Part shown: positions 54,318-63,648 of the stretch, in pieces | Layout: each line of letters starts with the position of its first letter | Numbering within the stretch: the stretch's first letter is position 1 | Assembly: GCF_021390495.1 (NCBI RefSeq) | Contig: NZ_JAJEJP010000001.1 | Location: 1,116,001-1,180,000 of the forward strand | DNA length: 64,000 nucleotides | Direction of reading: 5' to 3' | DNA from: Paraburkholderia sp. ZP32-5 | GTDB lineage: Bacteria > Pseudomonadota > Gammaproteobacteria > Burkholderiales > Burkholderiaceae | Translations under genes and position numbers: made by a program | The notes under the pieces: model-generated | The model's database searches: none | What the model was told of the DNA's origin: nothing | The model's input: the letters and a program-made list of their open reading frames with translations, nothing else

Positions 54318-55133
54318 TTGAAAATAGCTCAACACCTCGATCCGGCCAGTATCAGTACGTTGGCATTAGAAGAAATCGATGGCCAGATTCTCGTGATCCG
54401 GTTGAACCGTCCCGAAGTGTCGAATGCAATCAGCACGCCCATGGGGCAGGAGCTGATCAAGGTCTTCGGCGCACTGGAGGTCGATCCCGCGCAATACCGT
54501 TGCGCGATTCTCACGGGCACGGGTGAGCGGGCGTTCTGTGGCGGTGCCGATCTGAAGCAGCGTGACGGCATGACCGACGAGCAGTTCAGCACGCAGCACT
54601 ATCTGTTCGAAAGAATGGTGCGCGCCATTACCCACTGCCCAATTCCTCTGATCTGCGCGGTGAACGGCTCGGCGGTCGCGGGCGGACTCGAATTGCTGCT
54701 GGCTTGCGACTTTGCCTATGCGTCGAAAACGGCGGTGTTCGGCTTTACCGAAGTGAAGCGCGGCATCATGCCGGGCGGTGGCGGTACTCAACAGCTGCCG
54801 CGCACGATCGGCACGCGTCGCTCCAAAGAACTCATTTTCCGCGGCGCGAAATTCTCCGCTGAAGAAGCGCTCGCCTGGGGCGTGGTGAACCAGCTGTATG
54901 AGCCGGCTCAGGTGCTGCCTCGCGCGATCGAAGCTGCCCGTGATATCTGCACGAGCGCGCCGCTGTCGGTCTCGCAAGCGAAGAAGGCGATCGACCTGGG
55001 CATGCAAAGCGATCTGAATACGGGTTTGTTCATCGAAATCGAAGCCTACAACCGGCTTATCCCGACGGAAGACCGTCTGGAAGGTATCAGTGCATATAAC
55101 GAGAAGCGGCAACCCATCTTCAAGGGACGCTAG
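54318..55133 (+). CDS. Enoyl-CoA hydratase/isomerase (crotonase) family
   Basis: 271 residues from TTG at 54318, behind AGGAGTGACA; an upstream ATG-less frame is unlikely. Motifs: ILVIRLNRPEVSNAISTPMG, the oxyanion hole GERAFCGGADLKQRDGM, AVNGSAVAGGLELLLACDFA, FTEVKRGIMPGGGGTQQLPR. Both catalytic glutamates of hydratases are kept (FTEV and RRSKELIFRG), so hydration of an enoyl-CoA is likely. With HMG-CoA lyase two genes on, the natural reaction would give a 3-hydroxy-3-methyl acyl-CoA, for example from a methylglutaconyl-CoA-like substrate. First gene of the operon under the LysR-type dyad. Confidence 0.85.
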   Translation: MKIAQHLDPASISTLALEEIDGQILVIRLNRPEVSNAISTPMGQELIKVFGALEVDPAQYRCAILTGTGERAFCGGADLKQRDGMTDEQFSTQHYLFERMVRAITHCPIPLICAVNGSAVAGGLELLLACDFAYASKTAVFGFTEVKRGIMPGGGGTQQLPRTIGTRRSKELIFRGAKFSAEEALAWGVVNQLYEPAQVLPRAIEAARDICTSAPLSVSQAKKAIDLGMQSDLNTGLFIEIEAYNRLIPTEDRLEGISAYNEKRQPIFKGR

Positions 55134-55207
55134 CCGCACCACCAGGTCAAGCCGTCGGTCTTCGCCGACGGCCTGCTAGCCGGTCCTGACGGCCGGAGGA
55201 GACATGC

Positions 55208-56575
55208 ATGAATTCGCCTATCCATGCCACGGCTAGCCCGCTGGCAGAGCAGACGTATCGAAAAATCACGAGGCGCCTGATTCCGTTTCTTTTTCTGTGC
55301 TACGTGTTCGCGTTTCTCGACCGCGTGAATGTCGGCATCGCGCAGCTCGACATGAAGCACGATGTGGGTTTCAGCGATCTCGCTTACAGCGTCGGAGCGG
55401 GCATTTTCTTTCTCGGTTACGTGCTGATGGAAGTGCCGAGCAACCTGCTGCTGACCCGAATCGGTGTGAAGCGCACGTTCTCGCGAATTATGGTGCTGTG
55501 GGGCATTCTCGCCGCGGCGACCGCATTCGTCACACTGCCGGTGCATTTCTACACGGTTCGCTTTCTGCTCGGGCTCGCCGAAGCCGGACTGTACCCCGGC
55601 ATCATCTTTTACCTGACGCGCTGGTATCCGGTGGAACGTCGCGCGAAGGCCATTGCGATCTTCACGTGTGCGACGGGCATCGCCGGGCTGCTCGGTGGGC
55701 CGATGTCGGGTTGGCTGATGACGCACATGGAAGGGGTCCGCGCGATGCACGGCTGGCAGTGGATGTTCATCGTGCAAGGCTTGCCGGCCAGCTTCCTCGG
55801 TATCGCGGCGTTCTTCTTCCTGGACGACGGTCCGCAGCAGGCGAAATGGTTGAACGATGCGGAAAAGGCCCAGGTGCTTGCCGATCTGAAGCAAAGCTCC
55901 GGCGTTAGCGATAAGCACGCGGAGCACACTTTTGCGCGCGCGCTCGTCGACCCTCGCGTGTATGTGATGGGCTTCATCTGGTTTGCACAGATTGCGGGCG
56001 TATTCGCAATTGGCTTCTGGTTGCCCACGCTGATCAAGAGTACGGGGCTCACCAGTCCGCTGGAAATTGGTCTGTACTCGGCGATTCCGTACTTCGTGAG
56101 CTGGATCGCGCTCATTGCGATGAACTGGAATTCCGACCGGACCATGGAGCGTCGTTGGCACTGCGGCATCACGATGATCGTCGGCGCGATTGGACTCTTC
56201 GCGGCCGGTCTGATTCATGGCAGCCTCGCCTGGTCCATCGTCGCTCTGTCGGTCGCAACGGCCGGGATTCTTGCGCCCAATCCGCTGATCTGGGCGATTT
56301 CGACGGATTACATCCGTGGTAGCGGCGCCGCCGGCGGCGTGGCTCTCGTGAACTGCATAGGCCTGTTGGGCGGCTTCGTTAGCCCGATGATCATCGGCTC
56401 GATCAAGACCGTGACTCACAGCATGGTCGGCGGTCTGGGTGCGATCTCGTTGCTGATGATCCTGGGCGCGCTTGCCGCGATTGTGCTTGCACCCCGAACT
56501 GCGGGAACCAGGTCGATCGCCGAGATGGCTGCCAAACAACTGGACGACTCGCCCGCGGCGAACGCAATGCTTTGA
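55208..56575 (+). CDS. MFS transporter, ACS family
   Basis: 455 residues, ATG behind GGAGGAGAC. TRRLIPFLFLCYVFAFLDRV is the family's first helix, VNVGIAQLDMKHDVGFSDLA the loop, PSNLLLTRIGVKRTFSRIMV motif A region, and LGLAEAGLYPGIIFYLTRWY the fifth helix; 12 spans in all. ACS carriers take up organic acids. Being inside the operon it likely imports the pathway's substrate or an intermediate. It lies 74 bp after the crotonase gene and 43 bp before the lyase gene. Confidence 0.87.
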   Translation: MNSPIHATASPLAEQTYRKITRRLIPFLFLCYVFAFLDRVNVGIAQLDMKHDVGFSDLAYSVGAGIFFLGYVLMEVPSNLLLTRIGVKRTFSRIMVLWGILAAATAFVTLPVHFYTVRFLLGLAEAGLYPGIIFYLTRWYPVERRAKAIAIFTCATGIAGLLGGPMSGWLMTHMEGVRAMHGWQWMFIVQGLPASFLGIAAFFFLDDGPQQAKWLNDAEKAQVLADLKQSSGVSDKHAEHTFARALVDPRVYVMGFIWFAQIAGVFAIGFWLPTLIKSTGLTSPLEIGLYSAIPYFVSWIALIAMNWNSDRTMERRWHCGITMIVGAIGLFAAGLIHGSLAWSIVALSVATAGILAPNPLIWAISTDYIRGSGAAGGVALVNCIGLLGGFVSPMIIGSIKTVTHSMVGGLGAISLLMILGALAAIVLAPRTAGTRSIAEMAAKQLDDSPAANAML

Positions 56576-56618
56576 CGGAAGCCCGCACGGGGCAACCGGT
56601 GACGAAGGAGATTCAGGA

Positions 56619-57566
56619 ATGACGATGGGTGAAAAGGTGCTGGTGCGCGAAGTGGGTCTGCGCGACGGTCTGCAAATGGTCCAGACGATTCTGTCGACCG
56701 AACAGAAGCTCGAGTGGTGCCGGCGGATGGTGGAGGCTGGGGTCGTGGAAATCGAGGTGACCTCGTTCGTGCCGCCGAAAATCGTCCCGCAATTCGCCGA
56801 TGCCGCCGAGGTCGCGCGTGGCGCGCTGCAAATACCCAGGCTTCACGCCGCCGCACTCGTACCTAATCTGAAGGGTGCACAGCGGGCGCTGGAAGTCGGC
56901 TTGCGCAAAGTGCACTACGTGCTGTCGGCCAGTAACGAGCACAACCTTAAAAACGTGCGTCGTACGACAGCGGAGTCCGCCGAAGATTTTCAGCGCATCG
57001 TCGAGGCGCGTGACGCGGACGCAAGCGCGACGCGCGGCGTGACGCTCGGCGCCGGCGTAGCGACGGCGTTCGGCTGCACCATTGCCGGCCGGGTCGAGGA
57101 AAAAACGGTACTGGGTCTCGTCGAAACGCTTCTGAAGGCTGGCGCCGACGAAATCACGATTGCCGACACCGTCGGTTACGCCAATCCCGGCCAGGTCAGA
57201 GCGCTGATGCGTCAGGTCCTCGCGATCACGAAAGACGTACCGGTTGCCTGCCATTTCCATGACACCCGCGGCCTGGGTCTTGCCAATGTCGTCGCCGCAC
57301 TGGATGCAGGCGTGCGCAGCTTCGACTCGTCGCTTGGCGGTCTGGGCGGCTGTCCGTTCGCACCGAATGCCACCGGCAACATCAATACCGAAGATACGGT
57401 GTTCCTGCTTGAATCCGAAGGTCTCGATACCGGCATCGATATCGATGCGCTGCTCGCGATACGGGAGACGATCACGGGCTGGTTGCCGGGCGAACCGTTC
57501 ACCGGTGCGATCGCGCGCGCGGGCCTGCCAAAGACATTCGATCTGCACGAGACGGCGGCGGCCTAG
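56619..57566 (+). CDS. mvaB: Hydroxymethylglutaryl-CoA lyase-like enzyme
   Basis: 315 residues from the ATG at 56619, with AGGAG and a second GGA nearby. TIM-barrel lyase motifs are all present: VGLRDGLQ (Arg and Asp of the active site), VEIEVTSFVPPKIVPQFADA, VACHFHDTRGLGLANVVAAL (metal His pair) and SSLGGLGGCPFAPNATGN with the signature cysteine. HMG-CoA lyase splits 3-hydroxy-3-methylglutaryl-CoA into acetoacetate and acetyl-CoA; the same fold serves close variants. It belongs to a catabolic operon rather than to leucine genes, so the substrate could be another tertiary 3-hydroxyacyl-CoA. Confidence 0.9.
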   Translation: MTMGEKVLVREVGLRDGLQMVQTILSTEQKLEWCRRMVEAGVVEIEVTSFVPPKIVPQFADAAEVARGALQIPRLHAAALVPNLKGAQRALEVGLRKVHYVLSASNEHNLKNVRRTTAESAEDFQRIVEARDADASATRGVTLGAGVATAFGCTIAGRVEEKTVLGLVETLLKAGADEITIADTVGYANPGQVRALMRQVLAITKDVPVACHFHDTRGLGLANVVAALDAGVRSFDSSLGGLGGCPFAPNATGNINTEDTVFLLESEGLDTGIDIDALLAIRETITGWLPGEPFTGAIARAGLPKTFDLHETAAA

Positions 57567-57600
57567 TACGGATCCCGAGAAACGATTTTTGTATTGAAAG

Positions 57601-58512
57601 ATGGAGCAAGCGGTGCACGTTCAGAAAATCGGCGAGATCGAGATTCGTAAAGTCAGCGAAATCGATAGCCTTGAATTCGAGCCTAATTGGCTTTTTCCTA
57701 CCGTTGACCTCGACTTTGTGAAGGAACAGCGCAGCTGGCTCGGTCCTCATCTGATCGAGCCGACGGAGCTGAAGCTCTATTTGAGTTTCCACAGTTACGT
57801 CGTCAAGACCCGTCACCACACGATCCTCGTAGATACCTGCAATGGCAATCACAAGCATCGGCCGTCGATGCCATCGTGGAGCAATCTGCAGACACCGTAT
57901 CTCGAGAATCTGGCGGCCATCGGCATCCGCCCGGAAGATATCGACTACGTGATGTGTACGCATCTGCATACGGACCACGTCGGCTGGAATACCCGTCTCG
58001 AAGATGGCCGTTGGGTGCCGACGTTCCCGCGCGCGAAATACATCTTCTCGCGCACCGAGTACGATCATCTGCTGAAGCTGCATCAATCGAACCCCGAGAT
58101 GCCGGTCAATCGGGGCTCGTTCGTCGACAGCGTTCTACCGATCGTGGAACACGGTCAGGCGAGCTTCGTCGAAATGGATCATTCGTTCGAGCACGAACTC
58201 GGCAAGGACGTCTGGTTGTCTCCGGCGGTGGGCCACACGGCGGGTCATGTGCTGGTGCACATCGGGCACGAGCATGGCGAGCACGCCGTGATGACGGGAG
58301 ACGTGATTCACCACCCGATCCAGTTCGTCGATCCGTCGCTGAAGAATGCCGCGGATTTCGACGCAAAGCTGGCCCATGAAGCGCGCTTTCGCGTCATGAG
58401 CCGATATGCGGACACGTCGACGAAGATTCTGACCGCGCACTTTCCGTCGCCGACAGCGGGGCGGGTCGTCAGTCATGGCGACGCATTCCGCTTTGCCTTC
58501 GACAAGGAATAG
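57601..58512 (+). CDS. Metallo-beta-lactamase-fold hydrolase
   Basis: 303 residues. HLHTDH at 121-126 is the two-metal binding motif; SPAVGHTAGHVLVHIGHEHG, MTGDVIHHPIQF and the C-terminal TAHFPSPTAGRVVSHGDAFR give the remaining ligands. The relatives include lactonases and other ring-opening hydrolases. A lactone or thioester substrate is likely given the operon; the exact one is unknown. Its ATG comes 34 bp after the lyase stop and it is the last gene before the convergent LysR gene. Confidence 0.85.
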   Translation: MEQAVHVQKIGEIEIRKVSEIDSLEFEPNWLFPTVDLDFVKEQRSWLGPHLIEPTELKLYLSFHSYVVKTRHHTILVDTCNGNHKHRPSMPSWSNLQTPYLENLAAIGIRPEDIDYVMCTHLHTDHVGWNTRLEDGRWVPTFPRAKYIFSRTEYDHLLKLHQSNPEMPVNRGSFVDSVLPIVEHGQASFVEMDHSFEHELGKDVWLSPAVGHTAGHVLVHIGHEHGEHAVMTGDVIHHPIQFVDPSLKNAADFDAKLAHEARFRVMSRYADTSTKILTAHFPSPTAGRVVSHGDAFRFAFDKE

Positions 58513-58585
58513 CGGTCGCGATCCAAGCGCAGGTGTAGACGCGCGATGTCGATGGCGCGCGCGTTACGTCGTCAAACAGCGGGGA

Positions 58586-59521
58586 TCAGAGTTGCGCAAT
58601 GCGGCTCTGACAAAGTTCGATGAACTTCTGCACCGGCTGCGTCAAGGTCGCGCCGCGGCGGGTCGCAATTCCGTACGGGGCGCCGCGTCGCTCGATGTAG
58701 ATGGGGAGAATGCGGAGCAGGCCGCCGCCCGCGAAATATTCGGCGACCTTGCGTGGTATCAGGCCGACCGTACCGCTTCCGGTACGAAGCAGCGCGAGCG
58801 TCGCAAACGTCGACGAAGTTTCCATCGCATAGCGCGGAAAGCTCAGGCCCTCGTCTTCAAGTAGCTGCTCGAAGAGCGAGCGCATCGGCAAGGTTGCCTG
58901 CGGAACGATCCATGAATTGCCGATGATGTCCGCGAGCCGCACGTCGGGTTCATTGCCAAGCGGGTCGCCGCTGTCCACCACCAGACAGATCTCTTCGACC
59001 TCCAGCGGAATGAAGTCATAGGCTTCCGGATGGACGCTGACACTCGGCCTTCCGATGACGAGATCGAGCAGGCGTTGGTCGAGCATGGCCAGCAGCCGTG
59101 CGCTGTTGTCTTCCCATACTTCGATGATCGTGTCCGGCTGTGCTTCGCGTAGCGCCTTGACGGCCGGTGTGAGCCACACGGGTAACGATCCCATCACGGC
59201 GCCGATGGCGAGCGTGCCGCCGCTGCCTCGCAGAATGGCCGCCAGTTCGTCGCGCATTGTTCCGACATCCGCCCGCAAGGTTCTGGCGTGACGTATCACG
59301 CAGCGGCCCAGATCGTTGGGGACGATGCCGCGCGGCGAACGGGAAAACAGTTCGACGCCGAAGATGATCTCGAGCTCTTGCAGCGATTTGGTGATGGCCG
59401 GTTGCGACAGAGACATTTGCTGGGCTGCCTTGCGCAACGACCCATGGTCATCGAGCGCGATCAGCAGCGCAATGTGGGCCCCCCGCAGGCGCCGCATGAT
59501 CGCATCGTTACTGGTTATCAC
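58586..59521 (-). CDS. LysR-family regulator of the catabolic operons
   Basis: 311 residues. N-terminal HTH: ALLIALDDHGSLRKAAQQMS, SQPAITKSLQELEIIFGVEL, FSRSPRGIVPNDLGRCVIRH. The effector domain starts GTLAIGAVMGSLPVWLTPAV. The start may be GTG 59519-59521, with a GGGG-like site, or the ATG at 59495-59497. In the first case the operator dyad covers the start codon; in the second it is 16 bp upstream. Either way autoregulation is likely. It sits between the two operons it probably controls, reading against the MBL gene and away from the HyuA gene. Effector unknown. Confidence 0.88.
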   Translation of the reverse strand: MITSNDAIMRRLRGAHIALLIALDDHGSLRKAAQQMSLSQPAITKSLQELEIIFGVELFSRSPRGIVPNDLGRCVIRHARTLRADVGTMRDELAAILRGSGGTLAIGAVMGSLPVWLTPAVKALREAQPDTIIEVWEDNSARLLAMLDQRLLDLVIGRPSVSVHPEAYDFIPLEVEEICLVVDSGDPLGNEPDVRLADIIGNSWIVPQATLPMRSLFEQLLEDEGLSFPRYAMETSSTFATLALLRTGSGTVGLIPRKVAEYFAGGGLLRILPIYIERRGAPYGIATRRGATLTQPVQKFIELCQSRIAQL

Positions 59522-59531
59522 GGATATAACC
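59513..59531. promoter_or_regulatory. LysR-type operator, copy 2 (GGTTATCACGGATATAACC)
   Basis: Same perfect arms and 7-base spacer as copy 1, within a ~90-bp conserved block that ends CGTCAGTACACTGGA (59580-59594). It covers the LysR start region and is 300 bp upstream of the HyuA-like gene, so it can serve both divergent transcripts. Confidence 0.78.
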
Positions 59532-59832
59532 CCAGACGTTCACCTGATTGAAACCTTTCATTATCTGCTTCCGATGGTGCGTCAGTACACTGGATTTGCC
59601 GGTGGACGCGAGGGTAACTCGAACCGAAATGCACCCGATGCGCAGCGCAGGATCGTGTGATCAGGCCTTCTGCTCCGGGTGATAACGGGCACGAATCACT
59701 CCCGCGAAGTGTAACCGCGATTCTCGCCTCGCTGCTTGCGGCCCGCGCGTGTCGCCGCTGAAGTCGGGCGATGTTGCGGCGTCTGACCGGCACTTCCCAG
59801 AGGCGCATGCCTGGCAACGGAGACATACAAGC
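59522..59832. other. Divergent promoter region, LysR / HyuA-like operon
   Basis: About 310 bp with no gene, holding operator copy 2 and the shared GTCAGTACACT block. The rest (59600-59830) is GC-rich leader of the rightward operon. Confidence 0.5.
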
Positions 59833-61872
59833 GTGAAACGGATAGGAATTGACGTCGGCGGCACATTCACCGACGTTGTGATGGTGGACGACGCGACCGG
59901 CAAGATCTGGTCGACCAAGGTGCCGACGACGCCGAAAGACCGTGTTATCGGCACCGTCGAGGGGTTCCGCAGGATTCTTGAAATCTCGGGTGCGAAGAGT
60001 GCCGATGTCTCGTTTCTCGGTCACGGCACGACAATGGCCACGAACATGGTGGTCGAGGGTACGGGTGCCAGGACGGCGCTCGTCACCACGCGCGGCTTCC
60101 GTGACATTCTCGAACTGCGTCGTGCGTCCCGCCACGACCGCGCGGATCTTTACGATTTGCTGTTCGACAATCCTCGCGCACTCGTCGAGCGCCGTTGGCG
60201 ACTCGAAGTCACGGAGCGTCTGCGCTTCGATGGCAGCGTCGAAACGCCGCTGTCGCATGAAGAACTGGTCGAGATAGCCGGGCGTATTCGCAACTCGGAT
60301 GTCGAGGCGGTGGCGGTATGTCTGCTGCACGCGCACGTCAATCCCGAACACGAGAAGGCCGCTGTCGCGGTGCTGCGCGAACTGTTGCCCGACCGCTTCG
60401 TGTGTGCGTCGCATGAGGTCAATCCCGAAGCGATGGAGTATGAGCGCACCAGTTCGACGGTCATCAATGCGATGCTCGGACCGGTCTGCGGACGGTACAT
60501 CGGCCGTCTCGTGGATGCGCTCGCGCAATTGGGGTTCGCCGGCAAGTTCCTCTTCATGCAATCAAACGGTGGCCTTGCGAGCTCGGCGCGAGTCGCGGAT
60601 CGTCCGATCGTGCTGCTGGAGTCGGGGCCGGCCGGCGGTGTCAGCGCCGCGATCCGCAACTGCGAGCGTGGGGACTTGCGCAACGCCATTCTCGGCGACA
60701 TGGGTGGCACCACGTTCGACGTCTCGTTGATCCGCGATTTCCGGCCCGAGATCCGCAACAAAAGCCTGCTGCACAGCTATACGGTGCGCTCGCCCAGTAT
60801 CGACATCGATTCGGTGGGGGCGGGCGGCGGCTCGATCGTCTGGATCGATGCGGGCGGTGGTGTGCGCATCGGTCCGGAGAGTGCCGCCGCTGATCCTGGG
60901 CCGGCCTGTTACGGACGTGGTGGCAAGCGCCCGACGGTGACGGATTGCAATCTCGTCCTCGGATACATCGACCCGGACAATTTCCTCGGCGGCGAATTCC
61001 AGCTCGATGCGAAGGCGGCGTGGCAAGTCGTCGACGAGGTCATCGCGAAGCCGTTGGGCATGACGGTGCCGCAGGCGGCCCAGGCCGTGCGCTCGGTTGC
61101 GAACGCCTTGATGGCGCAGGCGATTCGCATCATGACCGTCGAGCGCGGCTACGATCCGCGCGAGTTCTCATACATCTGCTACGGCGGCGCGGGGCCGGTT
61201 CACGCCGTGGATCTTGCCGATGAAATGGGCATTCGCCGTGTGGTTATTCCACCGTTGCCGGGCCTCTTCAGCGCGTTCGGGATGATGGTCGCGGACCAGC
61301 AGTACGACTATCAGCAGCCCGTCGAATGTGATCTCGCCAAACTGGGTGACGAAAGACTGCGCGCGGGGTTCGACGAACTTCTCGCGCTCGGCCGCGGCGA
61401 AGCAGAGCGTCACGGCGTCGAAGCGAACAAGGTTCGCGCCGTACGGCTGGCCGATTGCCGATATGTGGGGCAGCCGGACGTCATCACCGTCGAGGTGCCC
61501 GACGATGCCTCATGCACGACGCTGGCTCGCGAGTTCGAAGCCGCGCATCAGCGACTCTGGAACTTCGTGAGCAAGGACAAGCCGATCGTGATCGCCAATC
61601 TGCGCTTGCAGGTCATCGCCACGAGTGGCTGGCGAGGCGGCGTGGCGCACGCGGACGAGGCATCCACCGTTGCGCCGATTCGCACCCGCGACGTGTATAT
61701 CGACGGCAACGTCCGTGCCTTGCCGGTGTTTGCGCGCAGCCGGTTGCCGGTCGGTGCGCGGATCGATGGCCCCGCGGTGATCGAGGAGCACAGCAGTTGC
61801 GCGGTATTGAAGGCGTCGCACAAAGCGCGTGTCGACGACGACTTGAACCTTGTGATTGAACTGGCGGCATGA
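59833..61872 (+). CDS. hyuA: Hydantoinase/oxoprolinase A-type ATPase subunit
   Basis: 679 residues from GTG 59833 with GGAGACATACAAGC before it. RIGIDVGGTFTDVVMVDDAT is the phosphate-binding loop of the ASKHA fold; FLGHGTTMATNMVVEGTGAR, FLFMQSNGGLASSARVADRP, LGDMGGTTFDVSLIRDF and YICYGGAGPVHAVDLADEMG complete the family. Such subunits use ATP to open or carboxylate substrates: N-methylhydantoin, 5-oxoproline, acetone or acetophenone. Paired with the B subunit by a four-base overlap. No gamma subunit is seen in the window, which favours a hydantoinase-like amidohydrolase over acetone carboxylase. Confidence 0.9.
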   Translation: MKRIGIDVGGTFTDVVMVDDATGKIWSTKVPTTPKDRVIGTVEGFRRILEISGAKSADVSFLGHGTTMATNMVVEGTGARTALVTTRGFRDILELRRASRHDRADLYDLLFDNPRALVERRWRLEVTERLRFDGSVETPLSHEELVEIAGRIRNSDVEAVAVCLLHAHVNPEHEKAAVAVLRELLPDRFVCASHEVNPEAMEYERTSSTVINAMLGPVCGRYIGRLVDALAQLGFAGKFLFMQSNGGLASSARVADRPIVLLESGPAGGVSAAIRNCERGDLRNAILGDMGGTTFDVSLIRDFRPEIRNKSLLHSYTVRSPSIDIDSVGAGGGSIVWIDAGGGVRIGPESAAADPGPACYGRGGKRPTVTDCNLVLGYIDPDNFLGGEFQLDAKAAWQVVDEVIAKPLGMTVPQAAQAVRSVANALMAQAIRIMTVERGYDPREFSYICYGGAGPVHAVDLADEMGIRRVVIPPLPGLFSAFGMMVADQQYDYQQPVECDLAKLGDERLRAGFDELLALGRGEAERHGVEANKVRAVRLADCRYVGQPDVITVEVPDDASCTTLAREFEAAHQRLWNFVSKDKPIVIANLRLQVIATSGWRGGVAHADEASTVAPIRTRDVYIDGNVRALPVFARSRLPVGARIDGPAVIEEHSSCAVLKASHKARVDDDLNLVIELAA

Positions 61873-63617
61873 ATATGGACATCGTTACCTACGAAATCAT
61901 CCGCAGCAGTCTCTTTGCGGTCGCGCGAGAAATGAAGATCGCCATGATGCGCACAGCGGGAAGCCCGCTGATGCACGCCAGTGGCGATTCGTCCGCGGCG
62001 ATCTTCGATGCCGAGATGCAACTCGTCGCGCAAGGCAACGACATCCCGACGATGCTGGGCTCAGCGGTCATTTCCACCCGCGTTTCCGTTGAAGCGATCG
62101 GACGGGAAAACCTGCGTCCCGGCGACGTCATTGTCAGCAACGACGCCTACGTGGGCGGTGGCAATCATCAGCCCGACGTGCAGTTCACGCGCCCCGTATT
62201 CGTCGACGGCGAAATCGTCGCCTTTGTGATGACGCGCGGGCATTGGACCGACATCGGCGGACAGTCGCCCGGCAGTTATTCCGTTGCCACGTGGGATGTC
62301 TTCGCCGAGGGCATCCGGATTCCGCCGGTGCTGCTGTATCGGAACGACGAGCCGGTACGCGATGTGCTCGAGATTCTGACGCGCAATAGCCGCAATGCTC
62401 ATGAGTTGCGGCTCGATATCCAGGCTCAGTACGCGGGAACCTTCGTCGGTGATCGACGTATCGTGGACCTGGTCGCGAAGTATGGCGCTGCCGCATTGCG
62501 CGACGTGATGCGTCAGAGCCTCGATCACTCGGAAAAACTGATCCGCGCGGAAATAGCGAAGATTCCCGATGGTGTCTACGAAGCCGAGGAATATCTCGAC
62601 CCGATCGAGGCACCAGGCTGGAAGCATGAGCGTCCGCTGCTGAAAGTGAAGGTCACCGTTCAGAACGACCACATCACGTTCGATTTCACCGGTACGGGCG
62701 CGCAGGTTCGCGGCGGTATCAACTGTCCGTTTTCGGTCACGTGCAATAGCACCTGGTTTACGGTGAAAGCGTTGACCGACCTGAGCATCCCGATCAACCA
62801 GGGTTGCTATCGCCCGGTGACCATCATTGCTCCGCCGGGTAGCGTTCTCAACTGTGAATATCCGGCATCGGTCGTGTCCGGCAATACCGAAACATCGCCA
62901 CGAGTTATCGATCTGCTGCTGAAAGCGCTGGCGCCGGCAGTCCCGAATCGCATTCTCGGACAAAGCAATTGCGCGGCGTGCGCGGGCATTTTCAGTGGTC
63001 GCGATACCAACCAGGCTCGCGTTGCCGAAACCGGGCAGACGTTCGTCACGATGCACGACGTCCACGCCGGTGGCATGGGCGCTCGGGCCGCGAAGGACGG
63101 CGTAAGCGGTATCCGCGTCTATGTCGGCAATGCCGGCAGTCAGTCGATCGAAATGATCGAGCGGACCTCGCCGTTGCTGGTCGAGGAGTGGTCGCTCGTA
63201 CCCGATACGGGTGGCGCGGGCCGGCAGCGTGGCGGCCTCACTTCGCGCCGCGTGTATCGCGTCGAGTATGACGAAGCCACCTTCACGATCTCCGGAGAGC
63301 GCGGACACACGGCGCCCGAGGGTCATTTTGGCGGACTCGCCGGCAGCCCGTTCGTTTGCAAGGTGCGGCGCGCCGATGGGCAGGAAGTGGCGGTGCCCGC
63401 CAAAGGCGGTCAAACCGTCGTGTATCGGAACGACCGCGTCGTCGTGCAGCCGGCGGGCAGCGGTGGTTTTGGCGATCCGCTGGAACGCGAGCGCGCTTTG
63501 GTTCTCGCCGATGTCGCCGATGGCTACATCAGTCGGGACGCGGCAGTGAGTTTCTATCAGCTCGAGCGCGAGCCGAATCAGCCGGAGCCAATTGAAGTCA
63601 CCGTGGAGGCGACGTAA
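61869..63617 (+). CDS. hyuB: Hydantoinase/oxoprolinase B-type subunit
   Basis: 582 residues, start ATG overlapping the A-subunit stop (ATGA). Family motifs: DIVTYEIIRSSLFAVAREMK, MMRTAGSPLMHASGDSSAAI, GDVIVSNDAYVGGGNHQPDV, VMTRGHWTDIGGQSPGSYSV, and HAGGMGARAAKDGVSGIRVY near the C-terminus. It forms the catalytic partner of the A subunit; the substrate class is cyclic imide, lactam or ketone. A CoA-transferase gene starts 31 bp later on the same strand. Confidence 0.9.
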   Translation: MNMDIVTYEIIRSSLFAVAREMKIAMMRTAGSPLMHASGDSSAAIFDAEMQLVAQGNDIPTMLGSAVISTRVSVEAIGRENLRPGDVIVSNDAYVGGGNHQPDVQFTRPVFVDGEIVAFVMTRGHWTDIGGQSPGSYSVATWDVFAEGIRIPPVLLYRNDEPVRDVLEILTRNSRNAHELRLDIQAQYAGTFVGDRRIVDLVAKYGAAALRDVMRQSLDHSEKLIRAEIAKIPDGVYEAEEYLDPIEAPGWKHERPLLKVKVTVQNDHITFDFTGTGAQVRGGINCPFSVTCNSTWFTVKALTDLSIPINQGCYRPVTIIAPPGSVLNCEYPASVVSGNTETSPRVIDLLLKALAPAVPNRILGQSNCAACAGIFSGRDTNQARVAETGQTFVTMHDVHAGGMGARAAKDGVSGIRVYVGNAGSQSIEMIERTSPLLVEEWSLVPDTGGAGRQRGGLTSRRVYRVEYDEATFTISGERGHTAPEGHFGGLAGSPFVCKVRRADGQEVAVPAKGGQTVVYRNDRVVVQPAGSGGFGDPLERERALVLADVADGYISRDAAVSFYQLEREPNQPEPIEVTVEAT

Positions 63618-63648
63618 GACGGTGACTGGAAACAGACGGAGTGTGCAA

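Noticed and set aside
55130..56539. A 469-codon leftward frame opposite the MFS gene
   Set aside because: His/Arg/Gln-rich antisense translation without domains; the plus strand encodes 12 spans.
59833..63617. Acetone carboxylase identity for the HyuA/HyuB pair
   Set aside because: No small gamma subunit gene between or directly after the two genes; the next gene is a CoA-transferase.
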